Shown: positions 33,824 to 43,846 of the stretch, piece by piece | How positions within the stretch are numbered: the stretch's first letter is position 1 | Layout of the letters: each line of letters starts with the position of its first letter | NCBI GenBank assembly: GCA_039986595.1 | Contig: JBDWQJ010000007.1 | Coordinates: 62,001 to 126,000 of the forward strand | Direction of reading: 5' to 3' | From: Lentilitoribacter sp039986595 | GTDB taxonomy: Bacteria > Pseudomonadota > Alphaproteobacteria > Rhizobiales > Rhizobiaceae | Length of the DNA: 64,000 bases | Translations under genes and position numbers: made by a program | The notes under the pieces: model-generated | Told to the model about the DNA's origin: nothing | The model's input: only the letters and a program-made list of their open reading frames with translations | The model's database searches: none

Positions 33824-34402
33824 ATGGTAAAAAATGTCGACCATCTTTTGTCGCAAGTGCGTTCTTGCCAAGTTTGTGACGGCTTGCCTTTGGGGCCTAA
33901 ACCAATTTTGCAGTTAAGCGCTTCAGCAAAAATTCTCATTGCAGGACAAGCGCCAGGTCGAATAACTCATCACAAAGGCATTCCATTCGATGACCCATCG
34001 GGCAATCGCCTGCGTGAATGGTTAGGGGTTTCCAAAGACGAGTTTTACGATGCATCAAAGATCGCAATCGTCCCTATGGGGTTTTGCTTTCCTGGCACAG
34101 GCAAAGGTGGAGATTTACCACCTCGAAAGGAATGTGCCGAGAATTGGCGCAAGCCCGTCTTAGAGCAGCTTGAAAACATCGAGCTAACATTGGTGATCGG
34201 TCAATATGCGCTTGATTGGCACATCGCTGATGGCAAAAAGACAAAGCTAACTGATCGAGTAGCAGCTTGGAAAAATTACATGCCAAATATATTGCCGCTT
34301 CCGCACCCGAGCCCACGAAACAATCTTTGGCTTAAGCGAAATCCATGGTTTGAAGAGGAGGTCTTGCCAGCTTTGAAATCACGTGTCTCAGAGCTGATTT
34401 AG
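33824..34402 (+). CDS. Uracil-DNA glycosylase superfamily protein
   Basis: A 192-residue protein of the UDG fold: motif 1-like GQAPGRITHHKGIPFDDPSG, central LTLVIGQYALDWHI, and C-terminal HPSPRNNLWLKRNPWF. It starts with a CQVC pair and has further cysteines in GFCFPG and KECAEN, so an iron-sulfur cluster is possible. The subgroup is widespread in Proteobacteria, but enzymatic activity on uracil is not established. It stands alone, convergent with the GH42 gene. No clear Shine-Dalgarno is visible. Confidence 0.8.
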   Translation: MVKNVDHLLSQVRSCQVCDGLPLGPKPILQLSASAKILIAGQAPGRITHHKGIPFDDPSGNRLREWLGVSKDEFYDASKIAIVPMGFCFPGTGKGGDLPPRKECAENWRKPVLEQLENIELTLVIGQYALDWHIADGKKTKLTDRVAAWKNYMPNILPLPHPSPRNNLWLKRNPWFEEEVLPALKSRVSELI

Positions 34403-34405
34403 TAT

Positions 34406-36304
34406 TTATTTCTTGATCCAGATGACATCTGTTGAAGCAATTGTATGCCCACGATACGCATGCGATTGCGTTGAATAATTCCAAACAAAAGTATGCTCCT
34501 TTGTTTCGCGTTTTCTCAAACCACGTGGCATCTCTTCAAATGAGATATCAACGCTTTTTAAAAGTGACGATAGAATTCGCTTATATGCAGTTTCATCAAG
34601 CCAAGAACCCAAATAGTACCAATTGTCTTTTTGAATAAGCACAGGGTTACCATCGACAGTTTTTTCAACGATCGTTTCGCTTGTCTCAAGCTCTTCAATC
34701 CATGAATGCGCATAGCCACCATTTTCAAGTTCACGGTGAATACCTTCGCGCAGTGTCTCCAAACGAGATACCTTTAAATCCAGATGATCAATGTCTGGAG
34801 CAAGATTTGCTGGGATCTGAAAGTCTGTTGTTTTGGAATTAAATCGTGGGCCCGCAAGAACCAAACCTTCAAAACTTTCTAAACGCGCTTTAAATTCATT
34901 ATCAAGCGTGAAGAGGCTCGGAACAATTGCGATCTTATAGCCATCTAAATCTTGATTTTTGGAGATAACATCAACATCGACACCTAAGCTGCGCAATACT
35001 TGATAGGCCTGATAGGCCACATTGAAATAATAAAAATTTGCGCCCTGTGCTTGCGTGTCTGTGGCCCATTGAGAAGGATAGTCAAACACCAGAGCAACAG
35101 GGGCTTGAATTTGCGTAACCTCACCAATTTGATCAAGATCAGCTTTAACTTGGCGCGCTTCAATAATTCCTCGTGCATCAACGCTATCTGGACGTAGCAA
35201 TCCGGCATGCATCTGCTCTTGCGCAAATGGGGCTTGCCGCCAACGGAAATAGTTCACGCTTTCCGCACCATGCGCGATGGCCTCTAAGCTCCATAACCGT
35301 ACCATGCCATCAAGCGGGGATGGATTATAAGATGCCCAGTTTACAGGACCGGGTTGTTGTTCCATCACCCATAAGCGACCATTGCCCACCGCGCGATAAA
35401 GATCGTGATGGAAGGCTTGAAAATCAGGATCACCCTGCTGCAAATATTCAGCTTTAAATGCATCACTTTCAGACGAAATCATTTCCAAAAAGCCAATTGG
35501 ATAACTATCCCAGCTGGCTATATCGAGATCAGCACCGACATCAAAATGATCAAAATCTGTGGTCTTACCCATATAATTATGAACAAGCGGCGCATCGGTA
35601 TATTTGCGAATGACATCGCTTTGCAATTTATTAAAGCTTACAACTTGATCTGATAGAAAACGTCTAAAATCCATCACGTGAGATGGGTTGGGTTCTGTCA
35701 CTGTTAGATTTGGCAAGTTCACGTCAGAAAATTCGCCATACTCCATTGACCAGAATACATTTCCCCAGGCTTTGTTCATGGCATTAGGGGATTGGTATTT
35801 CTGTGCCAACCAATTACGAAATTCATCATGTGCTGATTTGCTGTATGAAATGGTTGTCCCATGACAGCCATATTCATTGTCGGTCTGCCAAGATTGAACC
35901 GCCCGATGTTTGCCATATCGAACTGCCATTTTTTCAACTATGCGCACGCATTCTTTGCGATAGCCTTGATGGGAAAAACAGTAATGACGGCGTGAGCCAA
36001 AGCCGCGCGGATTGCCATTTTCATCCAAAGCGATCATGTCTGGATACTTGTTCAAAATCCATTTTGGCGGGGTTGCCGTTGGCGTACCCATGATGATTTT
36101 AAGCCCCGCTGTTGCGAGCACTTCCACCGCGCGATCAAGCCAGTCCCAATCAAATTTACCTTCGCTTGATTCAATACGGCTCCAAGCAAATTCACCAATG
36201 CGAACCCATTTTAAACCCGTTTCCACCATTCGCTTGGCGTCTTCCGCCCAGATTTCTTCGGGCCAGTGTTCGGGATAATAGCATGTACCTAAAACTGGCT
36301 TCAT
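34406..36304 (-). CDS. Beta-galactosidase, GH42
   Basis: A 632-residue GH42 enzyme starting CYYPEHWPEEIWAEDAKRMVETGL. The acid/base glutamate is in SWQTDNEYGCH and the nucleophile glutamate in WVMEQQPGPVNWA. The trimerisation/beta-sandwich domains follow to the C-terminus. There is no signal peptide, so it hydrolyses imported beta-galactosides in the cytoplasm. It overlaps the GH36 gene by four bases (ATGA) and is the last gene of the leftward galactoside operon. Confidence 0.93.
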   Translation of the reverse strand: MKPVLGTCYYPEHWPEEIWAEDAKRMVETGLKWVRIGEFAWSRIESSEGKFDWDWLDRAVEVLATAGLKIIMGTPTATPPKWILNKYPDMIALDENGNPRGFGSRRHYCFSHQGYRKECVRIVEKMAVRYGKHRAVQSWQTDNEYGCHGTTISYSKSAHDEFRNWLAQKYQSPNAMNKAWGNVFWSMEYGEFSDVNLPNLTVTEPNPSHVMDFRRFLSDQVVSFNKLQSDVIRKYTDAPLVHNYMGKTTDFDHFDVGADLDIASWDSYPIGFLEMISSESDAFKAEYLQQGDPDFQAFHHDLYRAVGNGRLWVMEQQPGPVNWASYNPSPLDGMVRLWSLEAIAHGAESVNYFRWRQAPFAQEQMHAGLLRPDSVDARGIIEARQVKADLDQIGEVTQIQAPVALVFDYPSQWATDTQAQGANFYYFNVAYQAYQVLRSLGVDVDVISKNQDLDGYKIAIVPSLFTLDNEFKARLESFEGLVLAGPRFNSKTTDFQIPANLAPDIDHLDLKVSRLETLREGIHRELENGGYAHSWIEELETSETIVEKTVDGNPVLIQKDNWYYLGSWLDETAYKRILSSLLKSVDISFEEMPRGLRKRETKEHTFVWNYSTQSHAYRGHTIASTDVIWIKK

Positions 36305-38385
36305 GATAAGTGCTGTCCTTCAATTACCCACATTGTTGCAGGGAATGCTGATGGTAATCTAAACCCTTGTTGCATCAAGCTTTTTCCGCTCATTTCTAAT
36401 GAACGATGGCTTAATGCAGTTTTGCCACGGCTTGTAGTGGCTGCGTCTTCTGGGTTGCGCAGAGTTATTTTATATCTGGCGTCTGGATTTAAACCAGTTA
36501 AACGCGTGGGCTTTGCAAGAATAGCTTCCGCAGGGGTCATTTGCGCAACAAATGCAACAAACCGATCTTTATCCTGTGCAATACAGATCTCACCCAATTG
36601 CGATGGGTCAGCAATATCTAATCTTTGTGTAAACCCGGCATGCATCCATTCGCGGTTGTCTTTATACCATTGTGTGATGTCTTTGAGCGTTGCAAATTCT
36701 TCTTCGGTTAATTCGCGCGGGTCCATTTCAAATCCCATGTGACGGGTCGCGGCAACATAGGCGCGGAATGACATGGAAAGCACGCGACCTGATGTATGAC
36801 ACTTGCGCGGCCCGACATGTGAACCCACAACATCGGATGGCAGCCAAAGTGCTGCATTATGTTGCATCAAAAAGCGCTCGATTGCATCGTTACTATCTGA
36901 TAGCCAAACACGCTGACAATGTTCAAGTACGCCAAAATCAATACGTCCACCACCAGAAGCACAGGATTCAAATTCAACCTCTGGATTTGCATCGCGCAAG
37001 CGTTTGATCAATTCGTAAAAACCAAATGTCTGCGCCGTTAGCTGAAACGGCAACACCCGGTTATGATCCCACTTCACATAGGTAATTGGGTGGTTCGACA
37101 AAATATCATTGATCGCATTAAACAAGTAATCGCGCACTTCAGGAAGTGTTAGATTAAGCAGCATCTGATGACGCCCAAGCAGTTGATCAGGTGCACCCAA
37201 AGCCCAATCAGGATGCGCGCGATATAACTCACTATCTGGATTGACCATTTCAGGCTCAAACCAAATGCCAAACTCCATGCCAAGTTCGTTGATATGGTCA
37301 ATAAGTGGCATAAGCCCATCAGGGAACTTACGCTCATCAATAGTCCAATCGCCTAAACTTGAATGATCGTCATCGCGTTTACCAAACCAGCCGTCATCAA
37401 GCACAAAACGTTCTGCACCTAAAGCTGCTGCGCGCTCTGCAATTTCTTTTAGTTCGCCAAGTTCATGGTTGAAATAAACGGCTTCCCAGCAATTATAATG
37501 CACAGGGCGAGGGCGTTCGGATGCTTTAAACGGCAACACATGTGCACGAGCATGATGCTGAAAGTTTTTCGCTAGCCCATTAAAGCCCTGATCAGAATAA
37601 GTAACAAACAATGATGCCGTTTCTTTCTCTAACACCAGTTCGCTATGTGCATCATTGGCATGACCAAATTGCACCTGGCGACGACCATCGGGCAATTGCT
37701 CGGTGATCATCTTGCGACCGCCGGACCAGCCATAATGGAAGCCAAAACAGGCACCCAAGCTATTTGTTGTGCCGACTTCGGGAATGATAAGCCCAGGGAA
37801 AGATTCATGCCCTGTACGGCCTGAGGCTGTATCGCGCAATCTTGAACCTGCGCTCCAAGGATGATGATTATGCTGAAACTCACCACACCAACGACCTGTT
37901 ATTTCAATTGTCTCAACTGAGTTTTGCGTTGCAGGCAAAACCGGTGTTGAAAGCCATTCGATAAACATCGGTGTGGCGCATTTGGCTGTTGTTTTCAGCT
38001 CAAACATATCACTTTCGATATGTGCAATGAGATCAAAAATAAGCGTGACGCCGGTTTTGGGATCTATGCAGGTGAACTTGATCGCGTTGTTTTGCACGTC
38101 TACTTCACGTTCGGTAAAACGCGGAAAGACGTTTTTACCATCTGTTCCGCGGAATATGCTTCCTAACTGTCCTTGATAAGTCGCACTGATTTGCGGGCTT
38201 AAGGATGTTAGGGGCAGATCATCAAGCATACCACCCAAAATATCCCCCTCATTGCTGAGAGCGATTTGTTCAAGATCTTCGTAAATAGGTAAGGCCGAGT
38301 CCCAATAGCAAACAAAGGGGAGACTATCTCCCCTTTGAACTAACACTATTGTCTGACTAGGCGTATCCAAACGCCATGTCTTCAT
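36301..38385 (-). CDS. Alpha-galactosidase, GH36
   Basis: A 694-residue GH36 enzyme with FVLDDGWFGKRDDD, nucleophile aspartate in YVKWDHNR, ESCASGGGRIDFG, and the acid/base aspartate in VWLSDSNDAIER. Translation most likely starts at 38385 (MKTWRL), one base after the permease stop and with TTGGAGC upstream; a start at 38418 would overlap the permease. It releases galactose from raffinose- or melibiose-type oligosaccharides in the cytoplasm and is followed by the GH42 gene. Confidence 0.93.
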   Translation of the reverse strand: MKTWRLDTPSQTIVLVQRGDSLPFVCYWDSALPIYEDLEQIALSNEGDILGGMLDDLPLTSLSPQISATYQGQLGSIFRGTDGKNVFPRFTEREVDVQNNAIKFTCIDPKTGVTLIFDLIAHIESDMFELKTTAKCATPMFIEWLSTPVLPATQNSVETIEITGRWCGEFQHNHHPWSAGSRLRDTASGRTGHESFPGLIIPEVGTTNSLGACFGFHYGWSGGRKMITEQLPDGRRQVQFGHANDAHSELVLEKETASLFVTYSDQGFNGLAKNFQHHARAHVLPFKASERPRPVHYNCWEAVYFNHELGELKEIAERAAALGAERFVLDDGWFGKRDDDHSSLGDWTIDERKFPDGLMPLIDHINELGMEFGIWFEPEMVNPDSELYRAHPDWALGAPDQLLGRHQMLLNLTLPEVRDYLFNAINDILSNHPITYVKWDHNRVLPFQLTAQTFGFYELIKRLRDANPEVEFESCASGGGRIDFGVLEHCQRVWLSDSNDAIERFLMQHNAALWLPSDVVGSHVGPRKCHTSGRVLSMSFRAYVAATRHMGFEMDPRELTEEEFATLKDITQWYKDNREWMHAGFTQRLDIADPSQLGEICIAQDKDRFVAFVAQMTPAEAILAKPTRLTGLNPDARYKITLRNPEDAATTSRGKTALSHRSLEMSGKSLMQQGFRLPSAFPATMWVIEGQHLS

Positions 38386-38386
38386 T

Positions 38387-39235
38387 TTACTTAACTGCTC
38401 CAAGAGTAAGGCCGGCAATAAAGTGCTTCTGCATTAGGAAGAACATTAGCACAGGAGGTGCCGCTGCGAGAAGCGATGCCGCCGAAATTAATTGCCATTG
38501 TTGTACAAATTCACCGTTTAAAGAGCGAACACCCACGGTGATAGGAAGGCTGGATTCATCTTGGATCATAACAGTGGCCCAGAAGAAGTCATTCCAGATA
38601 AATGTGAAAATCAATACTGCAAGTGCAGCAATCGCTGGCTTAACCAACGGAAGAACAACGTGCCAGAAAATTCTAAATTCTCCAACGCCTTCAATGCGCG
38701 CAGATTCAATCAAATCATACGGCAGTGCTTTCATAAAGTTTCGCATAAAGAGCGTACAAAAGCCTGTTTGGAAAGCTGCGTGGAAGAGCACAAGACCCGG
38801 CACTGTGTTATATATCTCAAGTGCATTTGAAAGATCGATAACTGGTAGCATCAAGATCTGGAAAGGTACGAAATTACCAGCCACAAAAATGAAGAACAGC
38901 GGAAGCGCCCAGCGGAATTTATAAATCGCAAGGGCATATCCAGTCAGGCACGCAAGACCCACAGACACAATCACGGTTGGTATTGTAATCACAAATGTGT
39001 TGAGCAAGAATGTCAATGCATCTGGATGGGTGAGAACCTGCGTGTAGTTCTCAATGAAATTAAATTCAGTTGGGATACCAAACACATTGCCGGTATTGAT
39101 GTCTTTAGACGATCTGATCGATGTCATAAAGATGGCAAGCAGAGGCAGCAACCAAATAAGCAGCGAAATTGGTAGCGCAGTTTTGTAGGCGAACTGAAGC
39201 TTCGGCGACGATTTTTCTATAGGAGATGGAAACAT
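38387..39235 (-). CDS. Galactoside ABC transporter permease (MalG type)
   Basis: A 282-residue permease with six membrane segments and the EAA loop (DLIESARIEGVGEFRIFWHVVLPL). It is the partner of the MalF-type subunit whose gene ends one base before its start. The downstream neighbours are alpha- and beta-galactosidase, so the imported substrates are galactose-containing oligosaccharides. Confidence 0.9.
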   Translation of the reverse strand: MFPSPIEKSSPKLQFAYKTALPISLLIWLLPLLAIFMTSIRSSKDINTGNVFGIPTEFNFIENYTQVLTHPDALTFLLNTFVITIPTVIVSVGLACLTGYALAIYKFRWALPLFFIFVAGNFVPFQILMLPVIDLSNALEIYNTVPGLVLFHAAFQTGFCTLFMRNFMKALPYDLIESARIEGVGEFRIFWHVVLPLVKPAIAALAVLIFTFIWNDFFWATVMIQDESSLPITVGVRSLNGEFVQQWQLISAASLLAAAPPVLMFFLMQKHFIAGLTLGAVK

Positions 39236-40423
39236 CTATCTGCCCTCCTTCTCATCTTGATACATTCTGAATAAGAAATAACTGATGTAAATCAGCATGA
39301 TTGCAAATAGAACCGTCGCAATTGCTGAGCCATAACCATATCGACCCACACCTTCACCAACAGCTTGATCGAACATATAGTAAGCCAACACATTGGTCGA
39401 ACCAAACGGGCCACCTTGCGTCATGGTCGCAACCATATCAAACGAGCGAAGCGCACCAATAACGGTCACGACAACTGCGATAAATGTGGCTGGTTTAAGC
39501 TGTGGTAGGATCACATAACGAAGCATGTTCCAGCCTTTAGCATTATCCAAACGCGCAGCTTCAATTTGATCGTGTGCAACATTGTTAAGGCCGGTTAGAT
39601 ACAAAATCATGCAATAGGCAATTTGTGGCCAAAGACCCGCTGCAATAATGCCGTATGTCGCATAATCCTCATCACCTAGGATCGAAGGCGGATCAATCGA
39701 ACATTTTGTCGTCAGGTTACCAACGATGTTGACAGATTGCTCACAAAAGAAGAAGCCCCATGCTTCTGCTACTAATCCGAAATCAGGATTGTAAGCCCAC
39801 GCAAAAATAAGACCCACAACAACTTGCGAAATCACAAATGGGAAGAAGAACAAAGACTTATAAACCCGGATCCCGCGCACTGTTTGGTTAAGGAAAAGCG
39901 CTAAACCCAGTCCGATAGGAACAGCTAACATAAATAGGATCAACCAAAGAATATTGTTCCACAATGATGTCCAGAATTTAGGATCATCCCAAAGGACGAT
40001 GTAGTTATGAAAACCAACCCATTCACCGGTCCAGACGCCATTAACGTCGTAAAGTCCATCCCAACGTGTGAAGGAATAGGAGATCGACTGAAAGATCGGG
40101 ATAATAACGTAGATGGCAAAGAACACGAGACCAATCGATACGAAAATCCAAGGTGAAAACGCGATTTTGTTTTTCTTATAAAGCGCTGTGTTAATGATCC
40201 CGATAAATCCAGCAATCAAAGCAATGATCAAAAGGCTAATCCGGATCATAAATGCCGGAACACGCGCATCTGATCTTTTGCTGATATCAAATGTCGACAT
40301 AACACTGTCCACATCGATATTTACCATGATGCCAATAGCCACCAGTGCGGCAACGAAGCATACCGCGACCAGAGGTGTATTTGACTGTGTTCTGTTTAGT
40401 TGCAACGAAGCGTCTGACGCCAT
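39236..40423 (-). CDS. Galactoside ABC transporter permease (MalF type)
   Basis: A 395-residue permease, about 100 residues longer than usual because of two extra N-terminal hydrophobic segments before the first conserved helix (FAIYVIIPIFQSISYSFTRWDG). The EAA loop is IEAARLDNAKGWNMLRYVILPQL. It is next to the MalG-type gene and preceded by the binding-protein gene with a 148-bp gap that holds a hairpin. Confidence 0.9.
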   Translation of the reverse strand: MASDASLQLNRTQSNTPLVAVCFVAALVAIGIMVNIDVDSVMSTFDISKRSDARVPAFMIRISLLIIALIAGFIGIINTALYKKNKIAFSPWIFVSIGLVFFAIYVIIPIFQSISYSFTRWDGLYDVNGVWTGEWVGFHNYIVLWDDPKFWTSLWNNILWLILFMLAVPIGLGLALFLNQTVRGIRVYKSLFFFPFVISQVVVGLIFAWAYNPDFGLVAEAWGFFFCEQSVNIVGNLTTKCSIDPPSILGDEDYATYGIIAAGLWPQIAYCMILYLTGLNNVAHDQIEAARLDNAKGWNMLRYVILPQLKPATFIAVVVTVIGALRSFDMVATMTQGGPFGSTNVLAYYMFDQAVGEGVGRYGYGSAIATVLFAIMLIYISYFLFRMYQDEKEGR

Positions 40424-40532
40424 AGTTCCCTCCCAAAGACCTAAAGAGCAGTCCTAAACTTAATCTAATGATCAAATTTTATATCTCTAGACGACATCGC
40501 TAAAGATATAAAATACGATCTGAGGTGAGGAA

Positions 40533-40552
40533 GGGCCGGCAATTGCCGACCC
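40533..40552 (-). promoter_or_regulatory. Intercistronic hairpin after the galactoside binding-protein gene
   Basis: GGG(C)CGGCAATTGCCG(A)CCC is a near-perfect 20-bp palindrome 19 nt past the stop codon; as RNA it folds into a stem of about eight pairs around AATT. It lacks a U-tract on the operon strand, which suggests mRNA stabilisation or partial attenuation. Confidence 0.55.
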
Positions 40553-40571
40553 TAAAGTTTGTTCTTTGAAC

Positions 40572-41813
40572 TTACTTGTAAACTTCAGCTTGAACTTTAT
40601 CCAAGTCAGCTAAAACTTCATCAACCTTGCTTGGATCAAGCATGAACTTTTGGAAGCCTTCCATGCCCGCTTTCGCCATTGCAGCTGGTGCATCGCGATC
40701 GAAGAACTGAGCTAGGCCAGCAGCTGTTGACACAGTTTCAAAACCTTCAACGATGAATTTATCGTCTGAATTGATAGGTGCATCAGAGTTTGGTGGCAAT
40801 TGACCAAGTGTTTTGTTCCATTCGCCCTGAATGTCTGGCTGTGCAATGAATGCCAAGAATTTTTTAGCATCTTCTTTGTTCTTTGCATTTGCTGGAATAA
40901 AGAATGCATCAGCTGGTGCTTCTTCTGCACGTGCTAGACCTGGTGTGATTTCGGGGAATTGGAAGAAATCGATTTGCTCATCAGTAAGGCCTGCATCTTT
41001 GTAGGCAGCAACTGAGAAGTTACCCATGACGTACATTGCAGCATCGCCGTTTGCAAATGGAGCAATCGCATCCTGCCATGACATTGTTGCGTGGTTTTTC
41101 ACAGGTGTACATTTGTCGATTTTTTCAGCCCAGTTCGCAAATGTCGCTTTGATACGATCATCTGTGTACTTGATTTCACCAGCTGTTAGAGCATTGTGAA
41201 CTTCGTAGCCGTTTGTACGTAGGTTGATGTAGTCAAATACACCAGCTGCAGTCCAAAGGAATTTTGTGCCGATTGTAAATGGTGTCACACCAGCATCTTT
41301 AAGAGTGCCACAAGCTGACAAAAGCTCGTCCCAAGTTTTTGGCTCAGCAATGTTCAATTTGTCGAAGATGTCTTTACGATAGTAAACACCCCACTGGTAA
41401 TATGAGTATGGAACACCCCATTGTTTGCCATCACGAGACATTGTTGGTTTGATCGCGTTAAACTTGCTTGAAAGGTTGGCGTCAGATGCCCAAAGATCTG
41501 AGATGTCTTCGAAAAGACCAGCATCAACAAATGGAGCCATACGGTTACCAGGATACCATGATGTGATGTCAGGTGCATCGTTTGTCAAAAAGTTACGGAT
41601 CGCAGATTTGTGCGCTTCACGGTCTGTGTTGTTTACAGTCACGTTGATATCTGGGTTTGCAGCTTTAAATGCTTCAACCGCAGCTTCAAACGCAGCTTTT
41701 GGAGCCGGATTCAAGTCATCATAGTTGATAACAAGATCACCAGCCATTGCCGCTGAAGACAACAAAGATGTTGCAAACAAACCAGCAAAACCTGATTTTA
41801 AAATCGAATTCAT
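40572..41813 (-). CDS. Galactoside ABC transporter substrate-binding protein
   Basis: A 413-residue MalE-like binding protein. The signal peptide is about 24 residues (MNSILKSGFAGLFATSLLSS, then AAMA before GDLVINYDD). The ATG at 41813 is preceded by AGGGAGAG; the in-frame ATG at 41834 would place that ribosome-binding site inside the gene. It is the first gene of the leftward galactoside operon; the ligand is inferred from the two galactosidases. Confidence 0.9.
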   Translation of the reverse strand: MNSILKSGFAGLFATSLLSSAAMAGDLVINYDDLNPAPKAAFEAAVEAFKAANPDINVTVNNTDREAHKSAIRNFLTNDAPDITSWYPGNRMAPFVDAGLFEDISDLWASDANLSSKFNAIKPTMSRDGKQWGVPYSYYQWGVYYRKDIFDKLNIAEPKTWDELLSACGTLKDAGVTPFTIGTKFLWTAAGVFDYINLRTNGYEVHNALTAGEIKYTDDRIKATFANWAEKIDKCTPVKNHATMSWQDAIAPFANGDAAMYVMGNFSVAAYKDAGLTDEQIDFFQFPEITPGLARAEEAPADAFFIPANAKNKEDAKKFLAFIAQPDIQGEWNKTLGQLPPNSDAPINSDDKFIVEGFETVSTAAGLAQFFDRDAPAAMAKAGMEGFQKFMLDPSKVDEVLADLDKVQAEVYK

Positions 41814-41827
41814 TTCTCTCTCCCTTT

Positions 41828-41844
41828 GTTCCAAATAATGAAAC
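41828..41844. promoter_or_regulatory. Probable IclR operator, GTTCCA-N5-TGAAAC
   Basis: An inverted repeat with one mismatch (GTTYCA/TGRAAC) lies between the binding-protein and IclR genes, resembling KdgR-type IclR sites built on TGAAAC. A direct echo, TTGAAAACTTAA, follows about 15 bp later. It would let the IclR protein control both divergent arms. Confidence 0.45.
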
Positions 41845-41935
41845 TTAATTTTGAATATTGAAAACTTAAATCGTTTGCGCTACAGTTGTCAACATCATTT
41901 GTGCAGAGCAGGTGAAAAAGGGGAGGGAAATGAGC

Positions 41936-42733
41936 ATGGTTCAAGCCGCCGCAGGAGACGGTACAGTTGGTAAAGCTTTAGATGCGCTAGATCAGGTAGC
42001 ATCTATGGGGCGACCAGTGCGTTTTGCGGAATTGCTTGAAGAGAGTGCTTACCCGAAAGCGACCCTTTATCGCTTCCTTCAAACGCTCACCAATCAAGGT
42101 ATGTTATCTTACGACGATCGAAGCCAGACTTATAGTTTAGGTGTTCGGCTCGTTCGCCTTGCACATGCAGCCTGGCGACAAAGTTCACTTGCGCCAATTG
42201 CGCGTCCTTATGTGGAAGAGCTGGCAAGAGAAGCGCAGGCGACAGTACATTTAGCGCAACTTGATGGCGGTCAGGTTCTTTATGTTGATAAGCAAAACCC
42301 ATCTAACCCGATCAATATGTATTCTGAATCGGGCAAGGTTGGGCCGGGTTATTGCACCGGAGTTGGTAAGGCAATGCTTGCCTTTGTTGATGATACCACA
42401 CTCGAGCGCGCCTTAACGCAACAAACCTATCATAGACACACACAAAACACGCTGTGTAGTCCGGACGAATTGATGGCCGAGCTAAGCGAAATCCGAAAGA
42501 CAGGGATTTCATACGATCGCGAAGAGCACGAGATGAGTATCATCTGCATTGCCGTGCCAATCTTAAGTGCACAAGACCGCGTATTAGGTGCAGTTTCAGT
42601 GACCAATTCAACGCATAGAACAACGATAGACGAATTAACGAAGTTTGCGCCGCTTTTAAAGACGTGCGCAAAAAATATCGCGGATACTGCAGAATCTTGG
42701 CGTTTTCCAGAACATGATAAACTAGCAAAGTAA
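41936..42733 (+). CDS. IclR-family regulator of galactoside utilisation
   Basis: About 265 residues: N-terminal winged helix (VGKALDALDQVASMGRPVRF to KATLYRFLQTL) and C-terminal IclR effector domain (YVDKQNPSNP, GYCTGVGKAMLAF, EEHEMSIICIAVPI). GGGAGGG lies eight bases before the ATG at 41936; upstream in-frame ATG (41930) and GTG (41912) are less well placed. It leads the rightward arm (ABC ATPase, DgoK, DgoA) and faces the transporter operon, so a sugar acid such as 2-keto-3-deoxygalactonate could be its ligand. Confidence 0.88.
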   Translation: MVQAAAGDGTVGKALDALDQVASMGRPVRFAELLEESAYPKATLYRFLQTLTNQGMLSYDDRSQTYSLGVRLVRLAHAAWRQSSLAPIARPYVEELAREAQATVHLAQLDGGQVLYVDKQNPSNPINMYSESGKVGPGYCTGVGKAMLAFVDDTTLERALTQQTYHRHTQNTLCSPDELMAELSEIRKTGISYDREEHEMSIICIAVPILSAQDRVLGAVSVTNSTHRTTIDELTKFAPLLKTCAKNIADTAESWRFPEHDKLAK

Positions 42734-42743
42734 GGGTATAACA

Positions 42744-43811
42744 ATGGCAGGCTTACAGCTCACCGATATAAAGAAAGCATACGGAAAAATTGAGGTAATT
42801 CATGGTGTTGACCTTGAAATAACCGATGGTGAATTCGTTGTTTTCGTTGGCCCTTCTGGCTGCGGTAAATCAACATTATTGCGGATGATCGCTGGCCTTG
42901 AGGAAACAACATCAGGCCAGATTGATATTGGTGATAGAGATGTAACGCATGTCGATCCTGCCGAACGCGGGATTGCGATGGTGTTCCAAACATATGCGCT
43001 TTACCCACACATGACGGTGAAGGAAAATATCAGTTTTGGTTTGCGGATGAACAAAGTGCCGCAAGATGAAATTGATCAAAAAGTTGCAAAGGCATCTGAA
43101 ATTTTAAAGCTCGATCAATATTTGGATCGTAAGCCAAAAGCACTATCAGGTGGCCAGCGTCAACGCGTGGCTATTGGCCGATCTATTGTTCGCGGCCCTG
43201 AAGTTTTCCTCTTTGATGAGCCGTTATCAAACCTTGATGCTGAGTTGCGTTTGGAAATGCGTGTTGAAATTGCACGCCTTCATAAAGAGCTTGGCACTAC
43301 AATGATTTATGTAACGCACGATCAGGTGGAAGCTATGACGCTCGCAGATAAAATCGTTGTTTTGCGTGATGGATTGATTGAACAAGTGGGCGCACCATTA
43401 GATCTTTATGAAAATCCAGGTAATAAATTTGTAGCCGGATTTATCGGATCGCCCGCAATGAATTTCTTATCCGGCCAGTATAAGGGCGGTGACATTTCAG
43501 TAAGCGGTCTACCAAATCGTACCTTTAACTATGATTTTAAAGACGCGCCAGCCGATGGTGCAATTGAACTTGGTTTACGCCCAGAGCACATCGAAACACT
43601 CGCAGAACCGGGTAATTTCTCTGTTGATCTTGTCGAGGAATTAGGTGGTGTATCTTACATTTATCTATCGACGGATTCTGGTGAAAAAATCATATCTGAG
43701 AAAAGCGGACGAGCGAATGTTAAAACCGGCGATCGTGTAAGCATTCAATTTGATGCAGCAGACGTACTTTATTTTAATGCCGAATCAGGCCAACGTTTAT
43801 ATGGGAAGTAA
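42744..43811 (+). CDS. Galactoside ABC transporter ATP-binding protein
   Basis: A 355-residue MalK/UgpC-type ATPase: Walker A GPSGCGKST (residues 36-44), LSGGQRQR, FLFDEPLSNLD, and a C-terminal regulatory TOBE region (GLRPEHIE). It sits 11 bp after the IclR gene rather than in the operon with its permeases, so the transporter is split over two divergent transcripts. It is closely similar to the SmoK-like ATPase near 8 kb. Confidence 0.9.
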   Translation: MAGLQLTDIKKAYGKIEVIHGVDLEITDGEFVVFVGPSGCGKSTLLRMIAGLEETTSGQIDIGDRDVTHVDPAERGIAMVFQTYALYPHMTVKENISFGLRMNKVPQDEIDQKVAKASEILKLDQYLDRKPKALSGGQRQRVAIGRSIVRGPEVFLFDEPLSNLDAELRLEMRVEIARLHKELGTTMIYVTHDQVEAMTLADKIVVLRDGLIEQVGAPLDLYENPGNKFVAGFIGSPAMNFLSGQYKGGDISVSGLPNRTFNYDFKDAPADGAIELGLRPEHIETLAEPGNFSVDLVEELGGVSYIYLSTDSGEKIISEKSGRANVKTGDRVSIQFDAADVLYFNAESGQRLYGK

Positions 43812-43846
43812 TGCATAGCTTATTTGTGATTTAAGGGGCGATCTTC